Below, in pieces: positions 35,328 to 47,035 of a DNA stretch of 64,000 nt (position 1 is the stretch's first letter; the number at the start of each line of letters is the position of its first letter). Under the pieces are notes generated by a model. It was not told the origin of the DNA, ran no database searches, and saw only the letters and a list, made by a program, of their open reading frames with translations. Both the position numbers and the translations under genes were made by a program. Source of the DNA: Ilex aquifolium (Eukaryota; Streptophyta; Magnoliopsida; Aquifoliales; Aquifoliaceae); assembly GCA_951799425.1 (NCBI GenBank), contig OX637409.1, forward strand, positions 12,930,960 through 12,994,959, read 5' to 3'.

Positions 35328-35640
35328 TAAGGTTCTTAAGCTACTTGATTAGGTATCATTTTTTTTGGGGGAGGGGGAAGGGGGAAGAGGGAAGGGGGCT
35401 TGAACCCTTGACATCAAGAAGGCAAAGCCTTCACAAGACAAAGAGTACCATTGGACCAAAAACCCATTCTTGATTAGGTATCATTTACCCCAATTGCTGA
35501 CAGCAAATGGGTAAGCCCTATACAAGTGGTGCCAAAGAAGTCGGGGGTTACTATAGTTGCGAATTAAAACAATGAGATGAATTTAACTTGGGTTGCTATT
35601 GGTTGGAGGGTTTGCCATACATTTTTGGGAAATGATTATA
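35328..35640 (+). pseudogene. Athila G reverse transcriptase fragment
   Basis: The plus strand begins AKVLKLLD and, after a SINE insertion, continues with ADSKWVSPIQVVPKKSG, then GWRVCH, the N-terminal part of Athila RT. It abuts the damaged end of the E LTR at the same RT position where the solo LTR sits in C. At about 35640 it passes directly into spacer sequence, so most of pol has been deleted. Confidence 0.85.
35362..35469 (-). mobile_element. tRNA-derived SINE
   Basis: About 108 bp flanked by a perfect 17-bp duplication TTGATTAGGTATCATTT (35345-35361 and 35470-35486). The minus strand holds a pol III A box TGGTCCAATGG and B box GGTTCAAGCCC 42 bp later, then a C/T-rich stretch and an A tail. 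The long duplication and tail indicate LINE-mediated insertion. It sits inside the RT fragment of G. Confidence 0.88.
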
Positions 35641-36640
35641 GGCCATTTTTAAAATTAATTTGAGCTTTGGCCTATTCTTTCTTGATATCATCCGTAGTTG
35701 CCGTGATTAAGCCTTATTGAAAATTCATTTCTTTGCCACCTAAATAACCAAGCCAAGCATAAATTTATTTACCTTACCTTTTGGTATTGCTTACAATTTC
35801 GAAAGGGGATGGTGGCTATTAAAAAAAATAAAAAGGAGGATGATGAGTATTTGAGTTTATTGCTCAACCGAAAAGAAAAGGAAAGAAGGAAATGCATTTT
35901 AATAACAAAACATAGGTAGAAAGCCAAAGGTTGTGAAAAACAAAATGAAGGATATAATGTTACAAAGACTTGCCAAAATGAAAAAGGCAATGTTTTGAAA
36001 TATGACATCCTTGGAATAACTCCTTTTGAATTCTTATAAACCTTCGTTTCTTTACCCTTCACCTAAGGCCAAGATACACTCGGAGAAAGTCCTATTTGAT
36101 ATTAAGAATTGTGGCAAGTACATATTTTTGATGAAATAAGAGATATATCAACTATTTTATTTTCATTTTTTTCCAACATTCTTTCATGAGATTATGCCTA
36201 GGTCGTTTCATTTTGAATGATGTTCTTCATTTCGAAAAAATATATGTGAGTTATATTTTGATTTAGACTATATAAATTCTCCTCACATATAAACAATGAG
36301 TGAAACATTAATATAATTAGAGGTTTTCTATTTTAAGAATGAATCCTTGGTGAGATTTGCATCGAAGCTAAAATTGGATAGCTAATCAAGATGTGGATGT
36401 TGTTTGATAAATTTCTTAAATTGCATAATCATTTCACACATACACACACACACGAGTTTCTAACGTTAATATGTATGTGAGTACTTTTACAACTCAATTT
36501 TATGGGTACAATCTCAAGCAAAGTACACTACAACCGGTTCTTAGCACTATTTGTACTAGTTCTTGGCTCGTTAATGTCTATTGGCAATGCATTTATTTTA
36601 GCATGTGACTTACGATGAATGAAGACTAAAGAAAGAAAAA
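35641..36640 (+). other. Athila G post-pol spacer
   Basis: Matches the spacer of C in order: TTTGAGCTTTGGCCTATTC (compare 18858), an A/G-rich block, TTTCATGAGATTATGCC (compare 21653) and ACACACACACACGAGTTT (compare 21884). No Helitron is present here. No gene is visible. Confidence 0.75.
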
Positions 36641-37551
36641 TCTAGACACCTTCACATGGGGCTATTAAGACAACCTTGGAGAAAAAATAGCTGGGTCTTT
36701 ACTCTTCAATTCCCAAGCGTGGATATGCCGCTCAGGAAATTTGCATCAACACTGTGCATGGGTTTTGACGCTCGAGCTTCACAAACTTCACACTCTCAGA
36801 TATAAATTGATAGTATGGAGGATGGATTCAGACACTCATACTCACACACTCATACCCATTTCTACTCACCCACTCACATACCTATTTACTCGTACACACA
36901 TATATAGCTATAGAGTGATACATATATTTGATGTTGTTGGGATGAAGGAGATTTCTTTTGTTGCCCTAATCAGAGTGGAACACAGGAGTACTGTTGTGGA
37001 GTTGGTTAACTCTAAACTTGAGATTGTTGGTAGGTTTGGGAGTGGAACTGTCTTTGTTGAGAAGCAGGTTGTTGCTATTGGGTTGTCACAGCTTGGACGT
37101 TGTTCCATCTCCCTCTATGTCTCCTTTGGTTTCTTTGAATTTTCTAGGGCAGTACGAATTGGGGTTTGCGGGGAGCTCCTTTGTAGAGTAAGCAAAACAG
37201 AGCATTCATTTCATTTACTTTTTTAGCATTTTTTTGGGTTGCCTTAGTTCTTGCATTAAACTTGTTATTCTTAGTAGAGTTAAATCTTCCTAATATTAGA
37301 ATTTGTTTGCCTTTCTTTTAGATTTATCATGTTTATCATCAACGTTTTAGTTTAATAGGTATTATGTTTGGCTAAGTTAGCCTCAGTGCAATACAAGGGA
37401 GGATTCTCAACTGTGATGAGGTGATATTGATTCTTAAATGGGTTGTTACTACTGGGTGTTGTTTTGTTGATCAAAATAATTATTTTTAAAGACATGATTG
37501 ATTTGTAAACATCTTTGATTACCTTGCAAAAAATTATTCTGGCACGGGTAA
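36641..37551 (+). other. Unassigned region with one 161-codon ORF
   Basis: An open frame runs from 36741 to 37226 on the plus strand; the part from about 36930 (GMKEISFVALIRVEHRSTVV onwards) has balanced composition unlike its A/T-rich surroundings. I do not recognise it. The first 60 codons cover a CA-rich repeat-like stretch, so if real the start is probably the Met at about 36942. The DNA from 37226 to 37551 is T-rich and looks intronic or intergenic. It could be a captured exon or chance. Confidence 0.35.
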
Positions 37552-37783
37552 TGATTAACAGTAAATAATGCGTAAATGAATTAGGGTTTAGTGTTTAATT
37601 GTGTGCGTAAATTAGGTTAAAGTGATTAATTTATAAAGTATTTGGGCTAATGATTAATTTGTATATTTTGTAGGGTTTCAAGCATAAATACGGAAGTTTA
37701 AGAGTATCAATGTGCAGAGGCTAAATAAAGCAAGGGAGGCAAGTGTAATTAAAAAATCAAAGAGTCAAACAAGGGTGGCTAAC

Positions 37784-37813
37784 TGTCCAGACGATGATGG
37801 TGGCGTCTGGACG
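37784..37813. repeat. Decayed palindrome pair in D LTR
   Basis: TGTCCAGACG (37784-37793) and CGTCTGGACG (37804-37813) are near reverse complements. Each is one or two transitions away from CGTCCGGACG, a CpG-centred palindrome. They lie about 235 bp after the LTR start and 110 bp before the TATA box, where other LTRs carry intact palindromes. Confidence 0.6.
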
Positions 37814-37924
37814 GTACTTAAACCGGCTCACTTCTCTCTCTTCTCCCATTGGTCCATTTGAGCAATAAAAGCCTCCTATTGATCAACTTGGGTGTCTGTA
37901 GCCTTATATATTCCTTCCGGTGCG

Positions 37925-37932
37925 TATAAATA
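37925..37932 (+). promoter_or_regulatory. TATA box of D LTR
   Basis: TATAAATA in GGTGCGTATAAATAACC, about 375 bp after the LTR start. Confidence 0.75.
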
Positions 37933-39108
37933 ACCAACTTCAGCCATTTTTCAAAAGGAGGTTTGCCAGAGTCCAGTTTAGTTTAAGGAAGGAGAGAAAG
38001 AAAGGAAAAAAAGATAGAAAGGGAGATTTCAGGGAGTGTTTCAGTCAAAAAACGAGCGAAGCGCTGCCCTAATCACTTCTCAGCCAGAATTGTCTCTACC
38101 TCTACATTTATGTTTATCCTTTCTACTTGGAGGGTTGAACCTCTCCCATTTTTGTGCCCTACCTGGTAATAAGAGTGACAGTGTTTCAGCTATTCCTTTC
38201 GAAATGACGTTGTTGTATTTTATTTTCGGTTGTAAGGGGATTACCTCATTCTTCTTGCTCGTCTATGACAATGAAGCGTGAGTAGTCTGTTTATACTCTT
38301 TGGTGAAGGGTGAATACATGTGTAATACTATTTAATTTATGAAAATGCCAATATCTTATTTATACGTTAATGTTTATACCTCCCTTAATTGATTGATGGT
38401 TATTATTATAATATGCTCATGGTTATGAACACCGAGCAAAGCCTAATGCTATATATCATTCTATCTATAATTATTACGTACTTCATACATGATATGGTGA
38501 CATACATAGTTGGGCTTTATGTAACAGTCAGGAGATTAGTTATAGACGGGTTAAATCTTGCCATAGCTAATGCTTTTGATTCAATTCATAAATCGAAACT
38601 CTGTCTTCATTGAATCATCAACCTGCAGGTTGAATAGTTAGAGTAAACCTTTTGAATGGTTCACCTTCAAGTTTTTTAGGTTTATTTGGTTTTTGCATGG
38701 TATATAGACCTTCCGACTAATGTAACCAGTTGCTGTGATATGGTTTAATTAAACATTAAACCTACCGGTTAACTTTCTAGTAAAATGGGAGTTAATTTTT
38801 GTAAGGTAGCATATTCATAAATAAGCAATATAATGCATGTTGGATCCCTGAACTAAAGAGTACCTTTTATCATTGTTATTCAAAGTTTTAGTTAAGAGTT
38901 TATTTGATAATTCTAAGCTCACACCACAAGCTACTCTATTGCACACTACACACACACATGACAAATTTTTTTTTTTTTTTTTTTTTTCTGTTTTTGAGTA
39001 CCAACAGTTAGCTCCCTGTGGGTTCGACATCGGACTTAACCGAGAAATACTATAATTTGGCCACTTATACTTGGGTGTCTGATTTAATTCAGGCCAAATC
39101 AAGCTTTT

Positions 39109-39126
39109 TGGAGCCGTTTCTAGGGA
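39109..39126 (+). other. Primer binding site of Athila D
   Basis: TGGAGCCGTTTCTAGGGA differs at four positions from the Athila primer site TGGCGCCGTTGCCGGGGA and follows the LTR end by 4 bp. It shows that D runs in plus orientation. Confidence 0.8.
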
Positions 39127-39269
39127 GTTACAGTAATATCAAAACAAAATGGGAAGTTGTCTAGTTTGTATTATATGTGTATATATTGTTTGCTTTATTT
39201 TGATTGTTTATGTATGTTAAGTCATTAGTAGGGTCTGTAAATCAGTCTAGTTCTTCATCTTCGTGATCT

Positions 39270-40560
39270 TCATCATCACAAGCATCATCAGAATCTTTTG
39301 AGTTGAGCATGGTTAATAATAATCAAAGGGAGCAAGAAATAGTTTAGAATGTTAGACCTTTAAGAGAATATTTGCATCCCACACACAGTAGTGTCCCTTC
39401 ATGTTTTTCTTTTCCCACTAATGCTCCAAACTTTAACATTAAAGCATGGACAATACAAATTTTACTGTAATTTCATGGTCTCGAGTCTGAAAACCCCTAT
39501 TTGCATATGAAAGAATTTGAGGAAGTATGTGGTGCATTACAAGATAATTCTGAAATGACCCGGTTGAAATTTTTTCCTTTTTCTTTGAAGGATAAAGCTA
39601 AATAGTTGCTAAATTCTTTGGAAGCTCAATACATTCCAACCTGGCAATTTTGAAAACCAAAATTTTCAAAAAGTTCTTTCCTGTGCACCACACTAATGCA
39701 TTGAGATGACAATTTATGAATTTTTCTGTAAAAGGAGAAACTTTCTATCAATGTTGGGAAATATTTAAGGATCTTCTCCAAGCTTGCCCACAACAAGCAT
39801 TTGAGAATTGGACTTTAGTTGGTTTCTTCTATGATACCCTCCCAACTGCAATGCGTAAGTTTGTTGAAATGATGGCTTAAGAAGAATTCATGGGTAAGAA
39901 TCCAAATGAGGCATTTGAGTTTTTTGATTCCATTTTTGAGAGTTCCCAAATGTGGGAGTTAGCCTCGCCAAATATTGTTGAAACTAAGTCATCTTCATCC
40001 CAAGGAGGGAAATACATGTTAAAAGAGGATGATGACCTAAGGGCCAGAATGACTAATTTGTCCTGAAAACTTGAAGCTCTAGAGATGAAAAAAGTCAAGG
40101 AAGTTTCTGTTGTATCACCCACTGATCAGTTATGTTGATCTGTGCTTTGTCAAGACATCCAATGGGGGAATGTCCCACCATTCCAGTATTCAAAGAGGTC
40201 TTGATGGAACAAACCAATGTCATTTCAAATTTTAACAAACCTTATTCCAATCCCTATTTTGAAACCTATAACCCAGGATGGCGGAATCACTCGAATTTCA
40301 GTTGGAAAAATACATAGCCTGTGAGTCAGCCACTAGGTTCTCACCTTCACCACAACCGTAGACTCAGCAGCCATATCAGCCTTATTAACCCCCATATAAG
40401 AGGAGTTTAGAGGACACAATGAACCAGTTCATTCAAATTTAAATGAGTTTTAATACTCAGTCTACTCAAGCATTCAATGATTGCAAGGCTCAGACTTCAC
40501 AAAAATATTGAGGATATCAAGAGTCATCTAGCTAAATTAACCTAATCTTTGAGCACAACA
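39270..40560 (+). pseudogene. Athila D gag
   Basis: Heavily decayed gag. Recognisable pieces in shifting frames are FFSLKDKAK, LNSLEAQYIPTW, GETFYQCWE, NWTLVGFFYDTLP and the C-terminal FETYNPGWRNHSNFSW, which are Athila gag landmarks in the right order. Several stops are TAG or TAA where CAG, CAA or TGG is expected. A candidate zinc knuckle near 40140-40180 (HPMGECPTIP) is too degenerate to confirm. Confidence 0.8.
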
Positions 40561-41318
40561 GAGAAGGAAAAATTCTCATCTCAACCTAAACTTTCACAGG
40601 GTCTAAACCAAGCTAATGTTGTGTCTTCTGAACCTTCCCCTAGTCAAGTACAAGCAATCACCACACTAAGAAGTGGAAAGGTGATTGACAAAGCCATTAA
40701 AGCCAAAATCTTAGAGCCCATAGCTGAGTTAATCCCTGTTAATGAACCAATTGAGCCTGAACCTTTGGTTGAAAAGGAAACATAAATGCTAAATAAAAAA
40801 GAAAAATTAAGTCATGTTCCTTTACCTTTTCCTAAAAGAGTCAAGAAACCACAACCATTGAACAATCATGCTGAAATCTTCAAATTTTTTAAGCAAGTAA
40901 AGATTAACATCTCCCTGTTGGATGCAATTAAGCAATTCCCATCCTATCCCAAGTTTTTGAAAGACCTTTGCACAGTTAAGAGAAGGATTAATGTACAAAA
41001 AAGAACATTTTTGACTGAACAGAGTAGTGCTATCATTCAACACAAGGCCCCTCTAAAGTACAAAGATCCTGGAGTCCTATAGTCTCATGCATAATCGAAA
41101 ACTTTAGGATTGAGCAAGCCTTGCTTGATCTTGGAGCTAGTGTTAATTTGCTTCTATATTCTGTTTATGAGCAGTTAGGATTGGGTGAATTAAAACCCAC
41201 TAATTTCACATTGTAGTTGGCGGATCGTTCTGTGAAAATTCCACGTGGAGTTGTGGAGAATGTACTTGTTTAAGTTGATAGATTTTATTTTTCAATGGAT
41301 TTTATTGTGTTAGATACA
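40561..41318 (+). pseudogene. Athila D protease, first part
   Basis: The frame at 40786-41082 carries FFKQVKINISLLDAIKQFP and KDLCTVKRRINVQKRTFL, conserved before Athila protease. After a frameshift near 41080 another frame gives ALLDLGASVNLL, the active site, and KIPRGVVENVLV, with TAG and TAA stops at Gln positions. The coding is cut at 41318 (VLDT) by a solo LTR and resumes at 45622. Confidence 0.85.
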
Positions 41319-42655
41319 TGCTTGACTAAAACCGTTGTTGTTCCTAACCTCCTAAAGTCATCCATCAATGTGTATATGGTGTATGTGTGAAGGGAGTGTC
41401 ACTCTCCCTCGGAATGATGTGGGAAATAGGGCAACAGAATGGTGGTGATGAAAATGGAATGAAATGTATAAAATGTGTGTGTGGTAAACAAAAGTGCTCC
41501 CCAAGCGCAAGGAGTCTTTTGACTGTCGTGTTTTACTTGGAAAAGTATTCCAAGGTCGTCTCCTCAGGGAAGGAAAGTTCAAGTGTGTGAAAGTGATTTT
41601 GTCAAAAAGGAAAAGTATAAAATCTTTTGGTTTTGAGTTGTTGTGATTTTGTGTTCTTGATGAAAATGAAATGAAAACAAGTGTTGGCTAATCCGAAGGG
41701 TTCATTCCAATGGGAATCCCAAATCAACTCGAAGCCTTCCTCGAATAGAGCTTAGATGAACGATTGATTCGTGGGAAGCTAGGGACAAAATGGAGGTGAG
41801 GATCCAAGCATAACCCGTGACTAGGCCTACGAGATATCAAAGACTCACAACCGCATCCACTCTCAACCCAATCATACCGAACCATCGTACTCTGAGAGGA
41901 GGAAAGAAAATGAGTTGAAATGACACACCCAAGAGGAGGTCTCCCTTGAATTAGCCAACTTAAAAATCTAGCTACTCATGAAAACAAGAAAGAAATGCAT
42001 AATGTAAAGAGACATAATTGAAATGGAGCATGAAACTTAAATGAATGCAAGAAATCTTAAACTAAGAAGAAAAATATTCAATACCCATTTTAAAGCAAGA
42101 AATGAAGAAAACTTGGAAGCAACAATGGTGGATTGAAGAACATGTAACTAAACTTGAAATATACTTGAGATAAAGGAGATTGCAATGCAAGAAATAAAGA
42201 TTACAAGAGAACTATGACTTACTGCCATGAAATGAGTGAAGAAAATGCAAAAACATAAGCTTCTATTATACTATTCATCATCTTCTTCATTGAACTACTC
42301 CTAAGCTTAGGTAGCCACCCCTTGAATCTTGTGTATATGCTGAATATATGGAGTGAGAGCCTTGCAATTTCGTCCATGAGGGTCCCCCTAGGTGTGTGAA
42401 TGGCCTCCATCAATGGGAGGTTGATTTGAATGCTTGGCAGGCTAGGACAAGCCAACCCAGCAACTCCCCTGGCAGCCCCCTTCTCTCCCATCCCCATTAA
42501 TGCCAATGTCTCCAAAGTCCAAGCATGGGTGATGGGAGGCATGTAAATGTGTAAGGGAAGTCAGGGGACAAGTGGGAGAAGTGTAGGTGGGACCCCCAAG
42601 CATGTGGGAGAAGACTTGCAGGCATTCTGGGCATTTTGGGGTGTTTTAGAAGAGC

Positions 42656-42710
42656 GTACCGGTATGGCGTACCGGTACGTCGAACACTAGTAGGTAAATC
42701 GTACCGGTAC
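42656..42710. repeat. GTACCGGTAC cluster in the D solo LTR
   Basis: Exact copies at 42669-42678 and 42701-42710, with variants GTACCGGTAT at 42656 and GTACGACATACCAGTAC-type bases beyond. Confidence 0.9.
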
Positions 42711-43038
42711 GACATACCAGTACTCTTCTGCTCCGGACCAATTTTCGTAAAATTATCATAACTTTGGATCCAACCGACCGATTGAGCTTAAATTTTGACA
42801 CAATATAGAAGACATCCAGGTCTACAACTTTTATGTTTTGAACGTTTTCATATTGGAAGTGGATCATGGTCAAAAATGGGGAACACCTAGGTACTGCAAC
42901 CAAATGGTGTGGGTGCTGGTGCCTTTGTTACCAAGCACCCATACCTCATTGATTTCTTTCACTTTTAAGCCTCCAAATCCTCAAGTAATGTGTCCATGCC
43001 TTCACCACACATCCACACTTAGTTGCAAGGTTCTAAAA

Positions 43039-45474
43039 TGTGACGCCCCAAAATCCGGGGGTCCGTTGATCATCCATCAACCCGCGGAAATACCCGTGGA
43101 TGCCACTCAAATCAACACCACGGCGATAGCATCCCTTCGCTGGGATCATAACTCATAAATATAACTGAATTCAATTATTCGTTGGGTTCAACCCAGACCC
43201 AATATATCAGGATTTGTACTCCATTATAGTCCATTTATATCATTGGAGGGAAGGAAAACCTAGATTGAAAATGGGGCAAAGCAGTTTAAAAATCTGAAAA
43301 TTTCTGAGAGTGTACCGGTACAGTGTACCGGTACCATATCGTACCGGTACACAGTACCGGTACCCTACCGTACCGGTACACAATACCGGTACAGTTAACC
43401 TACTGGAAATGACGTACCGGTACTGTCTGCCCAGTATTGCCTTTTTCAACCATTTCTCGTTTTCAATCCATTCCAAACCTCCCAAAACTCATCCAACACA
43501 TGTTTAATGAGATTTTCCATATAATACATAACTTATACAAGTTCCATTACAATTAATTCCATAATTTACACGTCAAAATGGAATTTTGATAAAAGTTTTA
43601 CAAAAACTCAAACTAAGGCCACAAGCCGGCCCCCTTCATGCTTGATGCTCTCCAAGTGAGCCATCCGCCGGTGCAAACCCCACACCTGAAATGTTTCCCA
43701 TATAGGGTGAGTCAACGCCCAGTAGAGTAAATCCTACAAGGGCTACTCTCCCCCTAGATGCTCATGCTCATGCAACATTCATTTGCAAACAATCATTTCT
43801 CATAAGGACATGCATTCTAAGTTGAAATGCAATACTACCATGCCATGAAATGAGATGACGCTCACTCATGCAATTCAACCCGAGTCCTCACCGACTCCTA
43901 CTACACGATGCAATGTCAAAGTGTTTCATTTCATCATTTATGTTTACATCAAATGATATTTTCCAAAAACTAGGGTCTTTCTTGGGATCGGACATTTCAT
44001 GGACTCATACCAAGGGTCTTCCACACCCGTACACTTTATGGACTCTTATACCAATGGAGTGCACCCCCCAATTCACCGGGCCTTGCACCCGAGAGGTCGT
44101 CATGCCTCTTCTTGCTCATCCCGACCCATATTTATCATGCAATCAAGCGGTTTAGTTAGGTCTTCGACCCAACTTTTCCCAAGTCATACCATCAACCACC
44201 AAGTGTGGTGTTGACATCAACCATGCACACACCCATGTAATGAGATGCTTCCGTGCACATGAAATGCTATGTCCCATTGCATACCACATGAGGTTCATTA
44301 TGTCAAGAACAACCCATGCACAATTTCAACATATCCATGGTAAATTTATGTCCTAAGCATATAAATACCATATTCATTCCGATGTTAATATATCAACCTA
44401 TGCATATATCAACAAGCACCTTTAATTACAATCACATCATAAGCATATGATTCCACAAGTTGAACTTAAACATGTTATTTCAATTAGATCAAAACAACCA
44501 TTCCATTCAAACAAGGCATTTAATCAAACACCTTCTAGGCACAATATATAAATCACATAATCATGCCTCAAATTTCCCCAAGTTACGTAATAAATCACAT
44601 GTACTTCATATACCAAATTCGAACTAGAATTTAGTTTAAACCATTTCTAGGCTCACTTTTCCGTTTCTATACCCATAACCCTATATATGAAGGTCTATCA
44701 TAGGCATAACATATTAAACCTTTAGACTACCAACATCTAAGGAAAGATTACACCAAAGTAGGAAGAACCCTACCTCTTGAAGCGTAATTCACCCGAATGA
44801 AGCTTCAAGAACACTTCCCGAGCCCAAGACTAGATTTCCCCCAAATCTCCTCCTTTGGATCTTCGGTGAAATCCCTTGCTCTTGGTGTGGTTGCGTAGCC
44901 CTCGTCGATGTGATCGACTTTAACTCTTGGCTCGACGGATTCCGACCGACGGAACTCCGGGAATCGACGGAGAAAGCTTGAAGATCAAGGTTTTCTCTCT
45001 TTTCTCTCTTCTCTCTCTCTTGGCCGGCCAAACAAGAACACAAGAGGCTAAAATTCTCATTTTCTAAGATATTTACCCCTATATATAGTTTTAAATATTT
45101 GGCTCACGTCGCGCCACGTGTCCTTCGTTTAATCGGATCCGATTTCGTCCCGAAACGATTTATTTGATCCCGGTTTAAGTTCAAATTAATTTTATTTGAT
45201 CTTTAACTTAATTTTAAGGAAATTTCATAAAATTTATTTATGGGGACGTTCGTAAGGTCATTCGCCACGCAGTCGTCTCGAACGACGTGCAAAATCTGAC
45301 TATCTCGGAATTCGACGAAATTTGACAAGGTGACTCGTTTTCGCGATACGAATCTAACAGCGAACTCCGTTTCCTCATCCGAGGTCTAGAACATGAGTAT
45401 TTTAAGTACGCATTATAGTGGCAAATTACTATTTTGCCCTTTTTGGAAAAAGTTCAAATTTCCCGGGTTTTACA
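43039..45474 (-). mobile_element. Chromovirus-type solo LTR nested in solo LTR
   Basis: The plus strand runs TGTGACGCCCC...GGGTTTTACA with a perfect duplication TAAAA (43034-43038, 45475-45479). Element sense is minus. It looks composite: at 43570 a second LTR-like start (TGTAAATTATGG) is followed by sequence homologous to the first 180 bp of the A LTR, then palindromes and a TATA-like TATAAATG (43232-43239). Another TATA (TATATATAGG) lies near 45080, close to the outer start. No coding region was recognised. Confidence 0.9.
43312..43423. repeat. Largest GTACCGGTAC cluster
   Basis: Six exact copies at 43312-43321, 43325-43334, 43341-43350, 43354-43363, 43370-43379 and 43414-43423, with a variant at about 43384. 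Spacing is mostly 13-16 bp, so neighbouring copies fall on nearly the same face of the helix or can pair into longer stems. The cluster ends about 73 bp before TATAAATG in minus sense. Confidence 0.94.
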
Positions 45475-45621
45475 TAAAATCCATCATTTAAGCTATAATT
45501 ACTGCAACATAAAAAATTCAACATTATTCATAATTTCGGCTAACTTTAAGTAATTAATTACAAAATTGAGTTAAAATGCATGTAATGAGGCCATCAAATA
45601 TGCAATATTTTGTGCTGATCA

Positions 45622-46310
45622 ATACACAGCTAGTCTTGCATGTCTCTACACAAATTTCAGTCATTTTAGGGTGACCATTCCTAGTTACATCAAATGCATT
45701 GATTAATTGTTGGAATTGAATCATGAAACTTTCACTTGGGAATATGACATTTACATTAAATGTGTTTGATATTGCTAAGCAACCCAGAGAATAAGAAGAA
45801 TTGCATGAAGTAAACTGCATTGAGACATTAACTCAAAATCAGTTTGAAAGTGCTTGTACAAAGAAAGAGTCACATGCATTAGGGTCTGCAAATAATATTG
45901 AGTCTATAGATATGTCAACTATTGAAACATGGATTCCAAAATTTGAAGAGTTATTGCCTTCTGGAACCAAGTCTGTAGAGTCTAGTGTTGTAGTCCCCAA
46001 ATATGAGTTGCAACCTCTTCCGTCTGACTTGAAATTTGTCTTCTTGGGGGAGAATGAAACTCATCCAGTGATAATACCTTCAAAAATGTCAGAATTACAA
46101 GAAAAACAATTGATAAAATTTATAAAAAAATATCAAAATGGAAAGGGTTGGACGGTAGTAGATATAAAGGAAATAAGTCATCTTCTCTGTACCCATTGTA
46201 AATACTTGGAAAAAGACTCTAAACCATCTAGACAGCCGCAAAGAAGGTTAAATCCACACTTGAAAAAAATACTCTGGCTGAAGTACTTAAACTATTAGAT
46301 GCTGATATTA
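45622..46310 (+). pseudogene. Athila D protease end and RT lead-in
   Basis: Continuation after the solo LTR: the frame gives HVSTQISVILG, stop, PFLVTSNALINC, stop, MKLSLGNMTFTLNVF, that is, protease end with TGA at Arg and Gly positions. Then 45801-46298 is open (HEVNCIETL, LPSDLKFVFLGENETHPV, SRQPQRRLNP), the conserved segment before RT. A frameshift near 46270 leads into RT. Confidence 0.88.
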
Positions 46311-47035
46311 TATATCCTATATTTGATAGTACATGGGTCATCCCTACACAAGTAGTACCTAAAAAGTCTGGAGTCACGGTAGTGAGAAACCAAGAAAATG
46401 AATTAGTCCCTATGCGTACAGTCACTCGTTGGCGTATGTGTATTGACTATTAGTTTCCCCTACCTTTCCTAGATCAAGTTTTGGAAAGAATAGCCAGACA
46501 TGCATATTATTCTTTTTTGGATGGATACTCCGGCTATAACCAGATTGAGATGGCAATTGATGACCAAGAGAAAACTATTTTTACATGTCCCTTTGACATT
46601 TTTGCTTGTAAAAGAATGCTATTTGGATTGTGTAATGCTCTAGCCACTTTTCAATGTTGTATGTTAAGTATTTTTAGTGATATGGTTGAGCGATTTTTGG
46701 AAGTTTTTATGGATGATTTTTCTGTATATGGAGATTCATTTCAGTTATGTTTAGAAAATCTTGAAAAAATCCTTACTCGATGTAAGGAAACAAATCTTGT
46801 TTTGAATTGAGAAAAATGTCATTTCATGGTCACACAGGGCATCGTTTTTGGACATGTAGTTTCGACAGAGGGAATTGAAGTTGACAAGTCCAAGATTGAT
46901 TTAATAGCCAATCTCCCTCCGCCTAAGACTGTAAAAATGTTCGATCCTTTCTAGGTCATGTAAGATTCTATAGAAGATTCATAAAATATTTTAATTTGAT
47001 TTCTAAACTTTTGTGTAATCTTCTATGTTAGGATG
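46311..47035 (+). pseudogene. Athila D reverse transcriptase
   Basis: Shows VVPKKSGVTVV, WRMCIDY followed by a small deletion and TAG, FLDGYSGYNQIEMA, FGLCNALATFQ and the catalytic FMDDFSVYGDSF. The frame is open at 46481-46810 and ends with TGA at a Trp position. A frameshift near 46940 falls in the FLGHV-type connection. This is older decay than in C. Confidence 0.9.

Larger units (their letters stand above)
37552..39104 (+). mobile_element. 5' LTR of Athila D
   Basis: About 1.55 kb, from TGATTAACAGTAAATAATG to a degenerate end near CAAATCAAGC, followed by the primer site. The 3' part resembles the H/F LTR ends (GCTCCCTGTGGGTTCGAC, then CTTGGGTGTC). It is more diverged than the other Athila LTRs. 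A T22 run lies at 38966-38987. Confidence 0.82.
41319..45621 (-). mobile_element. Athila solo LTR in D protease
   Basis: Ends TGCTTGACTAAAACC (41319) and TTTTGTGCTGATCA (45621) with a perfect duplication ATACA (41314-41318, 45622-45626). It is the same family as 11312-13117. Without the nested LTR at 43039-45474 and its duplication it is about 1.86 kb. No internal region is present. Confidence 0.93.

Noticed and set aside
35362..35469. Functional tRNA gene
   Set aside because: A and B boxes fit, but there is no cloverleaf and the sequence has a long target duplication and A tail: a SINE.
39877..40122. Minus-strand 81-codon ORF
   Set aside because: Lies antisense to the Athila D gag and has no homology of its own.
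43312..43423. Regularly spaced repeats as a CRISPR array
   Set aside because: Units are 10-bp palindromes with short, partly conserved spacers in a plant LTR; there are no cas genes and the genome is eukaryotic.
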